Shown: piece by piece, positions 52,724 through 61,911 of the stretch
Layout of the letters: every line of letters starts with the position of its first letter
Numbering within the stretch: the first letter of the stretch is position 1
Source of the DNA: Salipaludibacillus aurantiacus
Lineage (GTDB): Bacteria > Bacillota > Bacilli > Bacillales > Salisediminibacteriaceae
Assembly (NCBI RefSeq): GCF_900111295.1
Contig: NZ_FOGT01000007.1
Location: 174,652 to 238,651 of the forward strand
Length of the DNA stretch: 64,000 nucleotides
Direction: 5' to 3'
Made by a program: the position numbers and the translations under genes
The notes under the pieces: model-generated
What the model was told of the DNA's origin: nothing
The model's database searches: none
What the model saw: only the letters and a program-made list of their open reading frames with translations

Positions 52724-55700
52724 TTATTTTGTTTTCTTTTTTCTAAACATCATAAACGCAGCCACTCCCATTAACAAGCCCCCAAATAACGTAAACAACC
52801 AAGTCCCTAAGCCGCCTGTCTCTGGTATTGCCCAGCCTGATCTAGAGTTTTCTACCTGTACTTCATAATCCTCAGCTGACGCATCCGTAATTTCAATATC
52901 AATCGGGCTTGTAAGCAAACGGTAGGATTGTTGTTCCCCGTTGTCATCTGGGTATGTTGGTGCCTGGGTTTCCACGAGCTGATACTCCCCTGGGTTCAGT
53001 CCCGTAATGACAAGCTCACCGTCTTCATTCGTCACAAGATCCTGTAATGATGTCACTGTTTCACCGTTAACACGGATCACCGAATCCTCCGGAACGTCTA
53101 TCGGGTTTCCTTCTCCATCTAACAGATCAAACACAGCACCTTCCAATACGATGTCATTATCGGCTGCATCAACTTTTATCACCGTTAAGCCGCCATCTAC
53201 CGGCTCTACCATAACTGGTGGTGGTGTGATGAAACCCTCTTCACCTGAGTCATTGTCAAAATCAAGCGTTACGTCGTTCGGAATCCCTGTTTCGCCAGGC
53301 TCAAGCTCCGCATCCGGGCTGATCATCGCAGTAAATGTTAGTGTGAGTGTCTGGGCACCTTCTAACGCTGCAAAGTCCGTCACGTCCACGATGATGTCCT
53401 GACCATTAACTGTAAGGTCAACACCTGTGAAAGCTTCGCCATCTACCGTCACTTCCAGAGAATCTTCAACGAGCAATAAACGGCCGTCTAACGTATCCGT
53501 TAACGTGTACGTCTCATAATTCTGAATATCACCTGGCAGGTGACTGTCTATTTGATAGTCATACTCCTGAGAACGCACGATTTCCAGGAAATCAATCAGG
53601 TCACCTGTTTCAGGGTCCACAATATTCTTTTCTACATCCGGGTCTTCAAAGTTGACTTTGTCAACGTTTATGACTTCGCCGGATGTACTTCCATCTTCAT
53701 TTATGACGCCCGGCTCTGTGATAGAGAACGTCACCGGCTCATTGTTTAACGTGTAGCCATCCGGAGAGGCTGTCTCTAGAAAATAGTAATCACCAAATGC
53801 TAGTCCGTTGAACTGAATAAGACCTTTTGCATCTGTTGCTAACCCTTCCGCTATCAGCTCATCTTCTCCCTCTTCTGCAACTTGATAAAGAGCGAATTCT
53901 GCACCAGATAACGGGTTTCTATCTTCGTCTTCTTTTATCAGTTCTACTGCTCCTCCACAAGAGTCCATCGCCACCCCAACTCGCAATGGTTCAACAGGTT
54001 TTAATCCATTAGCTGTTACCGCAAATGAGTTCCAGGCTGCCCTTTCTCGGTGCGGGATTTCAGTATCCAGGTTTTGATCACCTTCAGTCAATTCCTCTGG
54101 TTGAGCTTTCACTGTAAAAGATATATCTTGACCCTCAATCCATTCTGCACCGTTGTTTAATTCAATCTTAAAACTATGGATGGATCTCCAATCTGTGACT
54201 GCTGATTCTGTGATCCAGTCAGGATCTTCTGCCCCTGGTGGATCCGGGTGAGGAGATTCATCATCTTCATAGTCAACTTTTTCATGCATTTCTTCCCTGG
54301 AAGGGATTTTGGATTCACTATAAAAGACAGTTACCCGACCTTCCCAAGGTGTTTCTTCAAACGAAATTGCCTCTGTCAATGTTACTTCAAAGTTACTCCC
54401 CCGGTCCACATTATCTGTAATACCAGAGTCCCCTTCAGATGGCAGGACGTCAAGGAAATAGAAATTCCGAATGACCTCACCGGTCGTGTTGGTAATCGTA
54501 AACTGATATTCGATTTCACGTTCACAATTTGTTGTTACGGCAAAATCGCTAAAATCATCTTCCGAGCCGCTTACCCGAACCCCTTTTTCAATCTGAAGAT
54601 TATTTGGACGAGCAATATTGTATACATTTCCAGACTCTGCATGAATTTCTGTGGAGTTTTCATTCTGATTGACATCATTTTGGTCCTCTGTAATGATAGT
54701 ATCTGTCAGATTCCCTGAAGAATCTGGTGCTGTAAATTCCTCCGAACCTGAGAAACCATAAACATTCATTATCATCTCCGATGGAGCTTCTTCTGTCACG
54801 ACTACATCAAAATAAGCGGATAAAGATTCCCCAGGTAATAGACGACGGTTATCGTAATTAAACTTAATTACTTGACGATCATTGATTTCGTCCAGTATTT
54901 CATAATCTGGTTCTTCTGAATTGTCACTGTATGTTGCCTTCATATTGCTTGCAAGTTCAACCCCAGGTGGTAGCATGGCAACAATCTCCAGTGGGGTCCT
55001 TAAGTTCGATTCAGACACCGATAAATTCTTAAATTCAACTCTTATTCGGTTTGTTCCTTCTTCAACAAATCGGTCACCAGGAATAAAACTATCATTATCA
55101 TCGAGAAACCCAATTGATGTTTCTACGATCGGAGGTTCTGGCTCAGGGGTTTGGGTAATAATCACAGAACGTGGACCAACTCGGTCGCTTTCTTCATCTG
55201 AGCTAATCGAAAAAGCATCGCCATTATTTAACACCCAAGCATTGGTTAAAGTATTTGTTGCTCTGCCTTCCGCACCTTCATATACATTAAATCCAAGAAT
55301 ATTTCTGACGTGTACGCCTCCAGGGGCATCATTATAAACAAAGCGAACTCGCTCTGCATGAGCTCCTTCAGGTAATCCATAATCATTTGGATCAATTATT
55401 TCCCTATGATATCGAGTCCCTTCAGGTGCTGTCGGATCAAAGCTGTGAGTCACAGGATCTGTCCACTCACCGTTCACCATAAAACTAATTTGAGGATGTA
55501 ATACTTCAGGGGTAGGTTCCGGATTTAATGTGTTTTTATACCAGGTTACTGGCATATGCAAATTAATTTCAGTTATAGAAAGTTTGTCATCTATTTCATA
55601 CTCCTGAGTAAAAGATTGTAAATCAAATGCTAGCATCCCATCCTCAATGTAATTATTATATCCGCCCCATTGGTTACCGGTTCCTCTATTATCAGGAGAC

Positions 55701-57865
55701 CAAATTCCACCGGTTACTCCATTATTAGTATATGACACAGTATGATTTAGCATAAAATTAAGAAATGCATCGTCCCCAACTGTGATTACTTCACCTCTAT
55801 TGGAAGCACCCTGGATTGATCCAGTCCCATCAATCGGACCAAAGTGATTAGGAGTATAATAGGTTCCTTCTATAGGAGGAGTTTTATTTGTACTTTCTCC
55901 AACAGTGATGCTGCTTGAATTTGTCGAAGTTTTAATTACCCCGTTATTAAAAGAAGTTTCCACATCCGCCGTATTTTCGATACGGACCAGTTCTGAATCA
56001 GGTAACTGCCCTATTTCTACAATAATTGATTCTTGAAATTGGAATATAGAATCAGAAATCCCTACTGCTTCCTGCTCCTCTATCGATGGCGCTTCAACCG
56101 TCCAGGTTACTGTATTAGCATCCGCATCATATACTCCATTAAACTCTTCTAACTGATCTTCTTCGTTAAAAATAACTTCATCAGGTAACGTATCAGTAAT
56201 AACAATTTCAGAAGTTTCATCAACATACGAGAACCCCGCTTGGCGTTTAGTAATAGCCGAAGCGATGTCCCACTTGAGATAATCCCCTGAAACAGCACGT
56301 TCAGTAGTTGGCTCAAGTGTGCCATTCTCTTCTCTAAAAACTGTATCAAATGATTTGGTTATAGAAAGGTTTCCATCCGAAATAATTTGTACTGGATCTG
56401 GCTCAATCATCATCTCACCGTCCAACTGATCAACAGTAAAGGTGAGGAACGACTCAATAAAACGCTCGTTTTCGTCATTGTCGCTAACCGGTGTCAACCC
56501 TAAAGCAGGTGATGCCTGTATCTGCGTGCGATACGTTTCTCCAGTCCTAAGTTCATCAAAAATATAAGTCAATGTCCCAGCAGCTTCATCATAGACCGGA
56601 AGAACACCTGCTATTTTCAATGACTCTTCTACTTCACCATTTTCCAGCTGCGGATAATTTACAGGACCATCTTCAGGGTCAGGTAAATTAATCAATAGAT
56701 TCCCGTCTGTATAATGATTTCGGGAACCCGTCACTTTTATCTCCAGTTCATACAATGCCTCTCGTCCCGATAATACGGTATCTTGCAGTGCTTCATATGA
56801 TATTTCCAAGTTAATATCATCACCGGTTACCGCCTGCTTGGCTTCATTTGATGAGGAGAAATCGGTCATAATTTCCAAAGAATCGCCACTGACTTTGATG
56901 CCAACTCCTTCATCAGTTTCTTCTGATACTTGAGTGTCTTCACTTTCTCTAAGTTCCTCATTTTCTTTTACGTCTTCCATCGACTCTTCTTTTACTATGT
57001 TCTCACTAGTTTCGTTATCACTGTTAGACTCTGGCGATTCAGTGTCTTCACTTCCACTACGTTCCTCATTTTCTTTTACATCTTCTGACGACTCTTCTTT
57101 TACTGTGTTCTCATTAGTTTCGTTATCACTGTTAGAGTTTGTTAAATTGTCTGATTTTCCAGAGTATTCTACGGTCTCATCTTCTTTTTTACCCGCTGAT
57201 ACTTCTTTTTCATTAACCTCTTCATCGTTTACTTGATCATTTTTATCAGATTCATCATCATCTATTTTTTCAATTTGAAAGGTATTACTTTCTTCTTCTA
57301 ATATGTCACTTTCTCCCGGTAAAGTCGTTCCCACAGAAAAGCTGGCACTAACCATACCGGCTTTGACATCGTCTTTAAATGTTGGCGTGAATTCTAGAGC
57401 CAATTCAATAGGTTTATCATCAGACACCTTGACATCTTCATAATTGAGGGAGTCTCCTTCCTGATCATAGAGAGGTTTCTTCCCGTCAACTACTATCGAA
57501 TCTGGATCTAAATCAAGCGACAATTTGTCATCGTCCGGCAAGTTAATTTGCAGGTCTCTCACTATCTCTTTTGAATCTGGATCCTCTGGGTGGATGAAGA
57601 CATCCAATATCCCCTCTTCTCCTGATTCAATAATATCGTTATTATATTCGAGATTAATTAAAAGGGACCCCTCATTCTGCCCAATAGATTCAGATTCTTC
57701 ATGAATCTCCCCCTCCTGAGTAGTTTCACTCACATAGTTGTCTTTCTTTTCTTCTTTAATACTTCCCTCGGCATTCGTATAGAACGGACTCAATTGGGTA
57801 AAAATAAGAAGCATTATTAACCATGAGAGCGTAATTTTTTTAAGCAGCATCCGCCTTATATTCAT
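52724..57865 (-). CDS. Large accessory/tip pilus adhesin, IPETG-anchored
   Basis: A 1,713-residue wall protein; ATG 57865 is chosen because AAGGAGAG precedes it and a signal peptide follows (ITLSWLIMLLIFTQLSPF). Residues about 30-330 are an acidic linker with tandem repeats (SDNETNENTVKEESSEDVKE and its variant). Residues 330-1250 contain DUF11-like and lectin-like beta domains (ASAITKRQAGFSYVDETSEI, then a region with AFLNFMLNHTVSYTNNG). Residues about 1320-1690 are two SpaA/Cna-type domains with an intervening pilin D2-like domain, identical to the backbone pilin. The sorting signal is IPETG plus helix and RKKKTK. It lies downstream of two class C sortases, the usual place of a tip or minor pilin. 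No von Willebrand A domain is visible. Confidence 0.83.
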   Translation of the reverse strand: MNIRRMLLKKITLSWLIMLLIFTQLSPFYTNAEGSIKEEKKDNYVSETTQEGEIHEESESIGQNEGSLLINLEYNNDIIESGEEGILDVFIHPEDPDSKEIVRDLQINLPDDDKLSLDLDPDSIVVDGKKPLYDQEGDSLNYEDVKVSDDKPIELALEFTPTFKDDVKAGMVSASFSVGTTLPGESDILEEESNTFQIEKIDDDESDKNDQVNDEEVNEKEVSAGKKEDETVEYSGKSDNLTNSNSDNETNENTVKEESSEDVKENEERSGSEDTESPESNSDNETSENIVKEESMEDVKENEELRESEDTQVSEETDEGVGIKVSGDSLEIMTDFSSSNEAKQAVTGDDINLEISYEALQDTVLSGREALYELEIKVTGSRNHYTDGNLLINLPDPEDGPVNYPQLENGEVEESLKIAGVLPVYDEAAGTLTYIFDELRTGETYRTQIQASPALGLTPVSDNDENERFIESFLTFTVDQLDGEMMIEPDPVQIISDGNLSITKSFDTVFREENGTLEPTTERAVSGDYLKWDIASAITKRQAGFSYVDETSEIVITDTLPDEVIFNEEDQLEEFNGVYDADANTVTWTVEAPSIEEQEAVGISDSIFQFQESIIVEIGQLPDSELVRIENTADVETSFNNGVIKTSTNSSSITVGESTNKTPPIEGTYYTPNHFGPIDGTGSIQGASNRGEVITVGDDAFLNFMLNHTVSYTNNGVTGGIWSPDNRGTGNQWGGYNNYIEDGMLAFDLQSFTQEYEIDDKLSITEINLHMPVTWYKNTLNPEPTPEVLHPQISFMVNGEWTDPVTHSFDPTAPEGTRYHREIIDPNDYGLPEGAHAERVRFVYNDAPGGVHVRNILGFNVYEGAEGRATNTLTNAWVLNNGDAFSISSDEESDRVGPRSVIITQTPEPEPPIVETSIGFLDDNDSFIPGDRFVEEGTNRIRVEFKNLSVSESNLRTPLEIVAMLPPGVELASNMKATYSDNSEEPDYEILDEINDRQVIKFNYDNRRLLPGESLSAYFDVVVTEEAPSEMIMNVYGFSGSEEFTAPDSSGNLTDTIITEDQNDVNQNENSTEIHAESGNVYNIARPNNLQIEKGVRVSGSEDDFSDFAVTTNCEREIEYQFTITNTTGEVIRNFYFLDVLPSEGDSGITDNVDRGSNFEVTLTEAISFEETPWEGRVTVFYSESKIPSREEMHEKVDYEDDESPHPDPPGAEDPDWITESAVTDWRSIHSFKIELNNGAEWIEGQDISFTVKAQPEELTEGDQNLDTEIPHRERAAWNSFAVTANGLKPVEPLRVGVAMDSCGGAVELIKEDEDRNPLSGAEFALYQVAEEGEDELIAEGLATDAKGLIQFNGLAFGDYYFLETASPDGYTLNNEPVTFSITEPGVINEDGSTSGEVINVDKVNFEDPDVEKNIVDPETGDLIDFLEIVRSQEYDYQIDSHLPGDIQNYETYTLTDTLDGRLLLVEDSLEVTVDGEAFTGVDLTVNGQDIIVDVTDFAALEGAQTLTLTFTAMISPDAELEPGETGIPNDVTLDFDNDSGEEGFITPPPVMVEPVDGGLTVIKVDAADNDIVLEGAVFDLLDGEGNPIDVPEDSVIRVNGETVTSLQDLVTNEDGELVITGLNPGEYQLVETQAPTYPDDNGEQQSYRLLTSPIDIEITDASAEDYEVQVENSRSGWAIPETGGLGTWLFTLFGGLLMGVAAFMMFRKKKTK
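52841..53955. repeat. 1,115-bp exact duplicate shared with the backbone pilin gene (copy 1)
   Basis: Matches 59742-60856 base for base as far as I can read it, with a constant offset of 6,901 and no gaps. The identity ends sharply within the two coding sequences. Encoded residues run from AVELIKEDEDRNPLSG to VQVENSR. Confidence 0.9.
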
Positions 57866-57897
57866 TACATCATCTCTCCTTTTAGACACCGGCATTG

Positions 57898-58578
57898 TTA
57901 ATTGCCGGTATAACGTTCGCCCCACACAAGTAACCGTTGGTCATTACTTCTATAAGGATGACACGTAAACAGGGTCACTAAATCCTTCCCGTCCTGAATA
58001 CCGAGGTGATCCGTTTCCCATGGATAAACCACCTCTGTGTCATTTATTTCATAAGTTAAACTTTCATCAAACAAATGAATATGGAATTTATCCCCTAGGT
58101 CTAAACGGTCCAAATGTCGAAACATCTCCTTAGTAGCCATCCCTCGGTGGCCAGCTAATAGTGAATGGGTATTTTCTCCCCCAGCAGGTAATGACGAGCC
58201 CTCTACTTGGCTGACTCCTCTGGAAAGGTTGTTCTCAGAAGCCCCTAAATATATTGGAAGCATCAAATCTAACTTAGGAATTTCGAGTACAGCAAATATT
58301 TCACTGTCGGATATCAAATCACAATTCGTTACACCCTCGTTATTTATATCTACAAACGGGTCTTGAAAGTCGTTGGCCAGTGAGTATAATCTGTCATTAC
58401 ACTTCCTTATTTCTTCTAATTTCTGTCCGGAATCATATCCAGGTTCTTCGTATTTGGAGAGATAATCATTCGACTGTCTAGATAGATTGTGATTGTTAAT
58501 TAGCTCAGCAATATGTGGATAGGTTAAAACCAGTACTCCTAATATTAACAGAAGAAATCCTAATTTCTTTTTCATCAT
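57898..58578 (-). CDS. Class C (pilin-polymerising) sortase, second of two
   Basis: A 226-residue enzyme with an N-terminal anchor (LGFLLLILGVLVLTYPHI). The catalytic His is in LLAGHRGMATKEMF, the Cys in LVTLFTCHPYRS, and the Arg in NDQRLLVWGERY. The DPF lid motif of class C sortases is present (FQDPFVDI). It departs from the canonical TLxTCTPYGxNTHRLLV at several positions and lacks the C-terminal membrane helix of its neighbour. Its ATG overlaps the stop of the first sortase by four bases (ATGA). It may add the accessory protein or have different specificity. Confidence 0.87.
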   Translation of the reverse strand: MMKKKLGFLLLILGVLVLTYPHIAELINNHNLSRQSNDYLSKYEEPGYDSGQKLEEIRKCNDRLYSLANDFQDPFVDINNEGVTNCDLISDSEIFAVLEIPKLDLMLPIYLGASENNLSRGVSQVEGSSLPAGGENTHSLLAGHRGMATKEMFRHLDRLDLGDKFHIHLFDESLTYEINDTEVVYPWETDHLGIQDGKDLVTLFTCHPYRSNDQRLLVWGERYTGN

Positions 58579-59393
58579 ACATTATCCTGTCTTTTTTTTC
58601 GGACTTTTTTCGCTACTATTATAGTAATCGAAATCAGCACTAAAACCACAATCCAATGCCAAGGAAATGACTGGCTGGTGCTGACTTCCTGGTCTACTTT
58701 TTCTTCTTCTGCATGAATCCGCTCACCTGTTACTAATAACCGGTGAGTATTGATGCCATAAGGGGTACATGTAATCAAGGTGGCTAAATCTCTTCCTTCC
58801 TGTAAAGCAAGAAGCTCCGTTTCATGTGGCAATACTTTCTCAATATGTTCCACCTCGTAATGCAATGTTTCGTCTAAAACTTGGATTTCAAAAATATCGC
58901 CCACTTTAAGCTGATCTAAATCACGAAACATTTTTGTTCTTGCTAACCCTCTGTGAGCAGTGATAACAGTGTGAGTATTTTCCCCACCGCCTGGCATTGA
59001 GGTATTAGACATATGACCTGCGCCACGATCCAAAACATCATCCCCAGTCCCATGAAAAATTGGGAGTCTAATATCAATTAATGGTATGTTCACATACCCC
59101 ATTGTTTCTCCAACATTCAGTAAATTGTAATAACCGCTACCTTCCAGTTCTTCATCTGGCGATGTCTCAAAAGGATCTGTGAGAGGTGCTTCCTCAAAAT
59201 TAATGTTCTCGTTGAACCTCTTTACATTTTCAAGTTGCTGTTGTTTTTCCCTCTCTGACATAGCACTTACATTTCCATCATAATTTTGAATTATATTAAT
59301 ATGACGCTCTGTCATCCACCAATGACTGACATGCGGATACAATAGCAGCCCCGCTCCAACTAAAAACGTCAATATAATGATCACACGCTTCAA
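58575..59393 (-). CDS. Class C (pilin-polymerising) sortase, first of two
   Basis: A 272-residue enzyme starting at TTG 59393 with AGGAGG upstream. It has an N-terminal anchor, the DPF lid (APLTDPFETS), catalytic His in VITAHRGLARTKMF, Cys in LATLITCTPYGINTHRLLV, and Arg in that same motif. A C-terminal membrane helix (WIVVLVLISITIIVAKK) is present, as is canonical for class C. It should link backbone pilins through the Lys of the YPKN motif. It follows the backbone gene after a 230-bp gap holding an attenuator-like hairpin. Confidence 0.93.
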   Translation of the reverse strand: MKRVIIILTFLVGAGLLLYPHVSHWWMTERHINIIQNYDGNVSAMSEREKQQQLENVKRFNENINFEEAPLTDPFETSPDEELEGSGYYNLLNVGETMGYVNIPLIDIRLPIFHGTGDDVLDRGAGHMSNTSMPGGGENTHTVITAHRGLARTKMFRDLDQLKVGDIFEIQVLDETLHYEVEHIEKVLPHETELLALQEGRDLATLITCTPYGINTHRLLVTGERIHAEEEKVDQEVSTSQSFPWHWIVVLVLISITIIVAKKVRKKRQDNV

Positions 59394-59420
59394 AAATTTT
59401 CCTCCTGCAATTTACTAAAA

Positions 59421-59449
59421 GGAAAGAATATACGAAATATACTCTTTCC
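59421..59449 (-). terminator. Attenuator-like hairpin between the backbone pilin and the sortases
   Basis: GGAAAG...CTTTCC with inner ATA/TAT pairs around CGAAA. The minus strand then reads TTTTAGTAAA. Partial termination here would keep sortase levels below pilin levels. Confidence 0.55.
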
Positions 59450-59621
59450 TTTTGTCAAGGCACCTCTTTATTCAGCGCTAAATAATCTTTAATTCATCTA
59501 TCTAACGAGTTAATAAATACGTTGCCACCGTCATTATAAATGTTCCTGAAACGGTGCACATAATTGAGCCTAGACCGCAACACATAGTTATCAACACCTT
59601 TACAATTTAAAAGTAATAGTT

Positions 59622-61346
59622 TTAAGCTGTTTTAGTATCTCTTCGTAAAAATAAGAAACCTGCCGCTCCAATCATTAGAAGTCCAAAGAATGTGAAAAGG
59701 ATGGTACCAAGCCCGCCTGTTTCAGGTAAAGCCCAGCCTGGTCTAGAGTTTTCTACCTGTACTTCATAATCCTCAGCTGACGCATCCGTAATTTCAATAT
59801 CAATCGGGCTTGTAAGCAAACGGTAGGATTGTTGTTCCCCGTTGTCATCTGGGTATGTTGGTGCCTGGGTTTCCACGAGCTGATACTCCCCTGGGTTCAG
59901 TCCCGTAATGACAAGCTCACCGTCTTCATTCGTCACAAGATCCTGTAATGATGTCACTGTTTCACCGTTAACACGGATCACCGAATCCTCCGGAACGTCT
60001 ATCGGGTTTCCTTCTCCATCTAACAGATCAAACACAGCACCTTCCAATACGATGTCATTATCGGCTGCATCAACTTTTATCACCGTTAAGCCGCCATCTA
60101 CCGGCTCTACCATAACTGGTGGTGGTGTGATGAAACCCTCTTCACCTGAGTCATTGTCAAAATCAAGCGTTACGTCGTTCGGAATCCCTGTTTCGCCAGG
60201 CTCAAGCTCCGCATCCGGGCTGATCATCGCAGTAAATGTTAGTGTGAGTGTCTGGGCACCTTCTAACGCTGCAAAGTCCGTCACGTCCACGATGATGTCC
60301 TGACCATTAACTGTAAGGTCAACACCTGTGAAAGCTTCGCCATCTACCGTCACTTCCAGAGAATCTTCAACGAGCAATAAACGGCCGTCTAACGTATCCG
60401 TTAACGTGTACGTCTCATAATTCTGAATATCACCTGGCAGGTGACTGTCTATTTGATAGTCATACTCCTGAGAACGCACGATTTCCAGGAAATCAATCAG
60501 GTCACCTGTTTCAGGGTCCACAATATTCTTTTCTACATCCGGGTCTTCAAAGTTGACTTTGTCAACGTTTATGACTTCGCCGGATGTACTTCCATCTTCA
60601 TTTATGACGCCCGGCTCTGTGATAGAGAACGTCACCGGCTCATTGTTTAACGTGTAGCCATCCGGAGAGGCTGTCTCTAGAAAATAGTAATCACCAAATG
60701 CTAGTCCGTTGAACTGAATAAGACCTTTTGCATCTGTTGCTAACCCTTCCGCTATCAGCTCATCTTCTCCCTCTTCTGCAACTTGATAAAGAGCGAATTC
60801 TGCACCAGATAACGGGTTTCTATCTTCGTCTTCTTTTATCAGTTCTACTGCTCCTCGAACTATTTCATTTTTAGGATAAATGTGAACATTATAATTTAAA
60901 GTATCACCATCTGTGTTCGTCATTGGAATATCGACAGAATAAGTATCTGGATTTAAGACAACTTCGTTAGGGCCGTCAGTTTCTCTCACTTCATATCGCC
61001 CTAATTCGATACCTTCAAATACAACTTGTCCATTTTCTTCAGTAACGCCCGTGTAAATCTCTCCATCAGTCACTTCTGACCATGTGTTTGTATCAGGATC
61101 ATATGAGTGCGTTTGAGTGATTTCAAAGATGACACCTTGTAAAGGATCTCCTTCTTCGATCCCTTGATCAGGTAAACCAGTTCCTACTCCTGTTTCCGTA
61201 CCAGGCTCTTGTTCAAATTTATGGATAGTAAGCGTCGGATTAGCTTCATCTCCAAGAACGCTGTATGCACTAACTGCCTGCAATGTTAAAAATGAACTCA
61301 TAAGAATGATCATCATTAAGCTGATTTTAAAAATTTTAGTTTTCAT
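59622..61346 (-). CDS. Backbone (major) pilin, LPETG-anchored
   Basis: A 574-residue protein; ATG 61346 is chosen for AAGGGAG upstream and the signal peptide (ISLMMIILMSSFLTLQAVSA). The N-terminal pilin domain (TLTIHKFEQEPGTETGVG, LQGVIFEITQTHSY) ends in the pilin motif NVHIYPKN, whose Lys is the cross-linking residue. Residues about 165-250 are a SpaA-type domain with an E-box (DYYFLETASPDGYTL), then an isopeptide-forming D2-like domain, a second SpaA-type domain (LTVIKVDAADNDIVLEGAVF), and the sorting signal LPETG with membrane helix and RRDTKTA. It is the first gene of the pilus operon. Residues from AVELIKED to VQVENSR are identical to part of the accessory protein. Confidence 0.93.
   Translation of the reverse strand: MKTKIFKISLMMIILMSSFLTLQAVSAYSVLGDEANPTLTIHKFEQEPGTETGVGTGLPDQGIEEGDPLQGVIFEITQTHSYDPDTNTWSEVTDGEIYTGVTEENGQVVFEGIELGRYEVRETDGPNEVVLNPDTYSVDIPMTNTDGDTLNYNVHIYPKNEIVRGAVELIKEDEDRNPLSGAEFALYQVAEEGEDELIAEGLATDAKGLIQFNGLAFGDYYFLETASPDGYTLNNEPVTFSITEPGVINEDGSTSGEVINVDKVNFEDPDVEKNIVDPETGDLIDFLEIVRSQEYDYQIDSHLPGDIQNYETYTLTDTLDGRLLLVEDSLEVTVDGEAFTGVDLTVNGQDIIVDVTDFAALEGAQTLTLTFTAMISPDAELEPGETGIPNDVTLDFDNDSGEEGFITPPPVMVEPVDGGLTVIKVDAADNDIVLEGAVFDLLDGEGNPIDVPEDSVIRVNGETVTSLQDLVTNEDGELVITGLNPGEYQLVETQAPTYPDDNGEQQSYRLLTSPIDIEITDASAEDYEVQVENSRPGWALPETGGLGTILFTFFGLLMIGAAGFLFLRRDTKTA
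59742..60856. repeat. 1,115-bp exact duplicate shared with the accessory pilin gene (copy 2)
   Basis: The partner of 52841-53955; see that entry. The flanking coding sequence differs strongly on both sides. Confidence 0.9.
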
Positions 61347-61911
61347 GTTAGTCTCCCTTCGATACATTATTCAATCACTTTAAGTTAACCTTACAATCTC
61401 CCCCTTTTTTATTTTCTACATAAATTTAAAACAATATATTTATAATTATATAAAGATTACTAGACATAACTATACAAATTCTTTACATCCGTTCCACAAA
61501 TCTACACTTACCTTTCACAATCACCTGAAATTAATTTTAATCGTTAGCAGTTTTTTTATTTTTTCAAACCAGAGTTATATCTATTAAACAGTTAGTAGTC
61601 GTTAATATGTATCCACCTTCACTATTATTAATAGATATATTATTATAATATTCTCTCAGTACTTGGCTGACATGATATTCATTTTGTTGAAAAGCTTTCT
61701 CTGCCCTAACATACCCACGCATCAAAACTAAATAATTGGGAAAGCAGAGGCGAAAAAAAGCCCCGGCTTTTTTTATTCCTCACTATTAAAAATATTTTTT
61801 GATAAATGTAAGTCATTTTCCAGTTTGCCAATTATTGTATATTTGCTAGTTATATAGCATACTTAATTTGATATGTATTCCATTCTTATTTAAAAAAGGG
61901 GAGCTAAAGGT
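61347..61911. other. Promoter region of the pilus operon and divergent lipoprotein gene
   Basis: 565 bp, very AT-rich, with no gene. It must hold the two divergent promoters. Apart from the hairpin at 61753 I cannot mark boxes with confidence. Confidence 0.4.
61753..61774. terminator. Bidirectional hairpin terminator
   Basis: AAAAAAAGCC-CC-GGCTTTTTTT is a compact symmetrical stem with T-tracts on both strands, in the 565 bp between the divergent pilin and lipoprotein genes. Confidence 0.6.

Noticed and set aside
52724..61346. The possibility that the two pilin genes are whole-gene duplicates
   Set aside because: Only the 1,115-bp module is identical. The N-terminal regions, signal peptides, 3' ends and lengths are unrelated.
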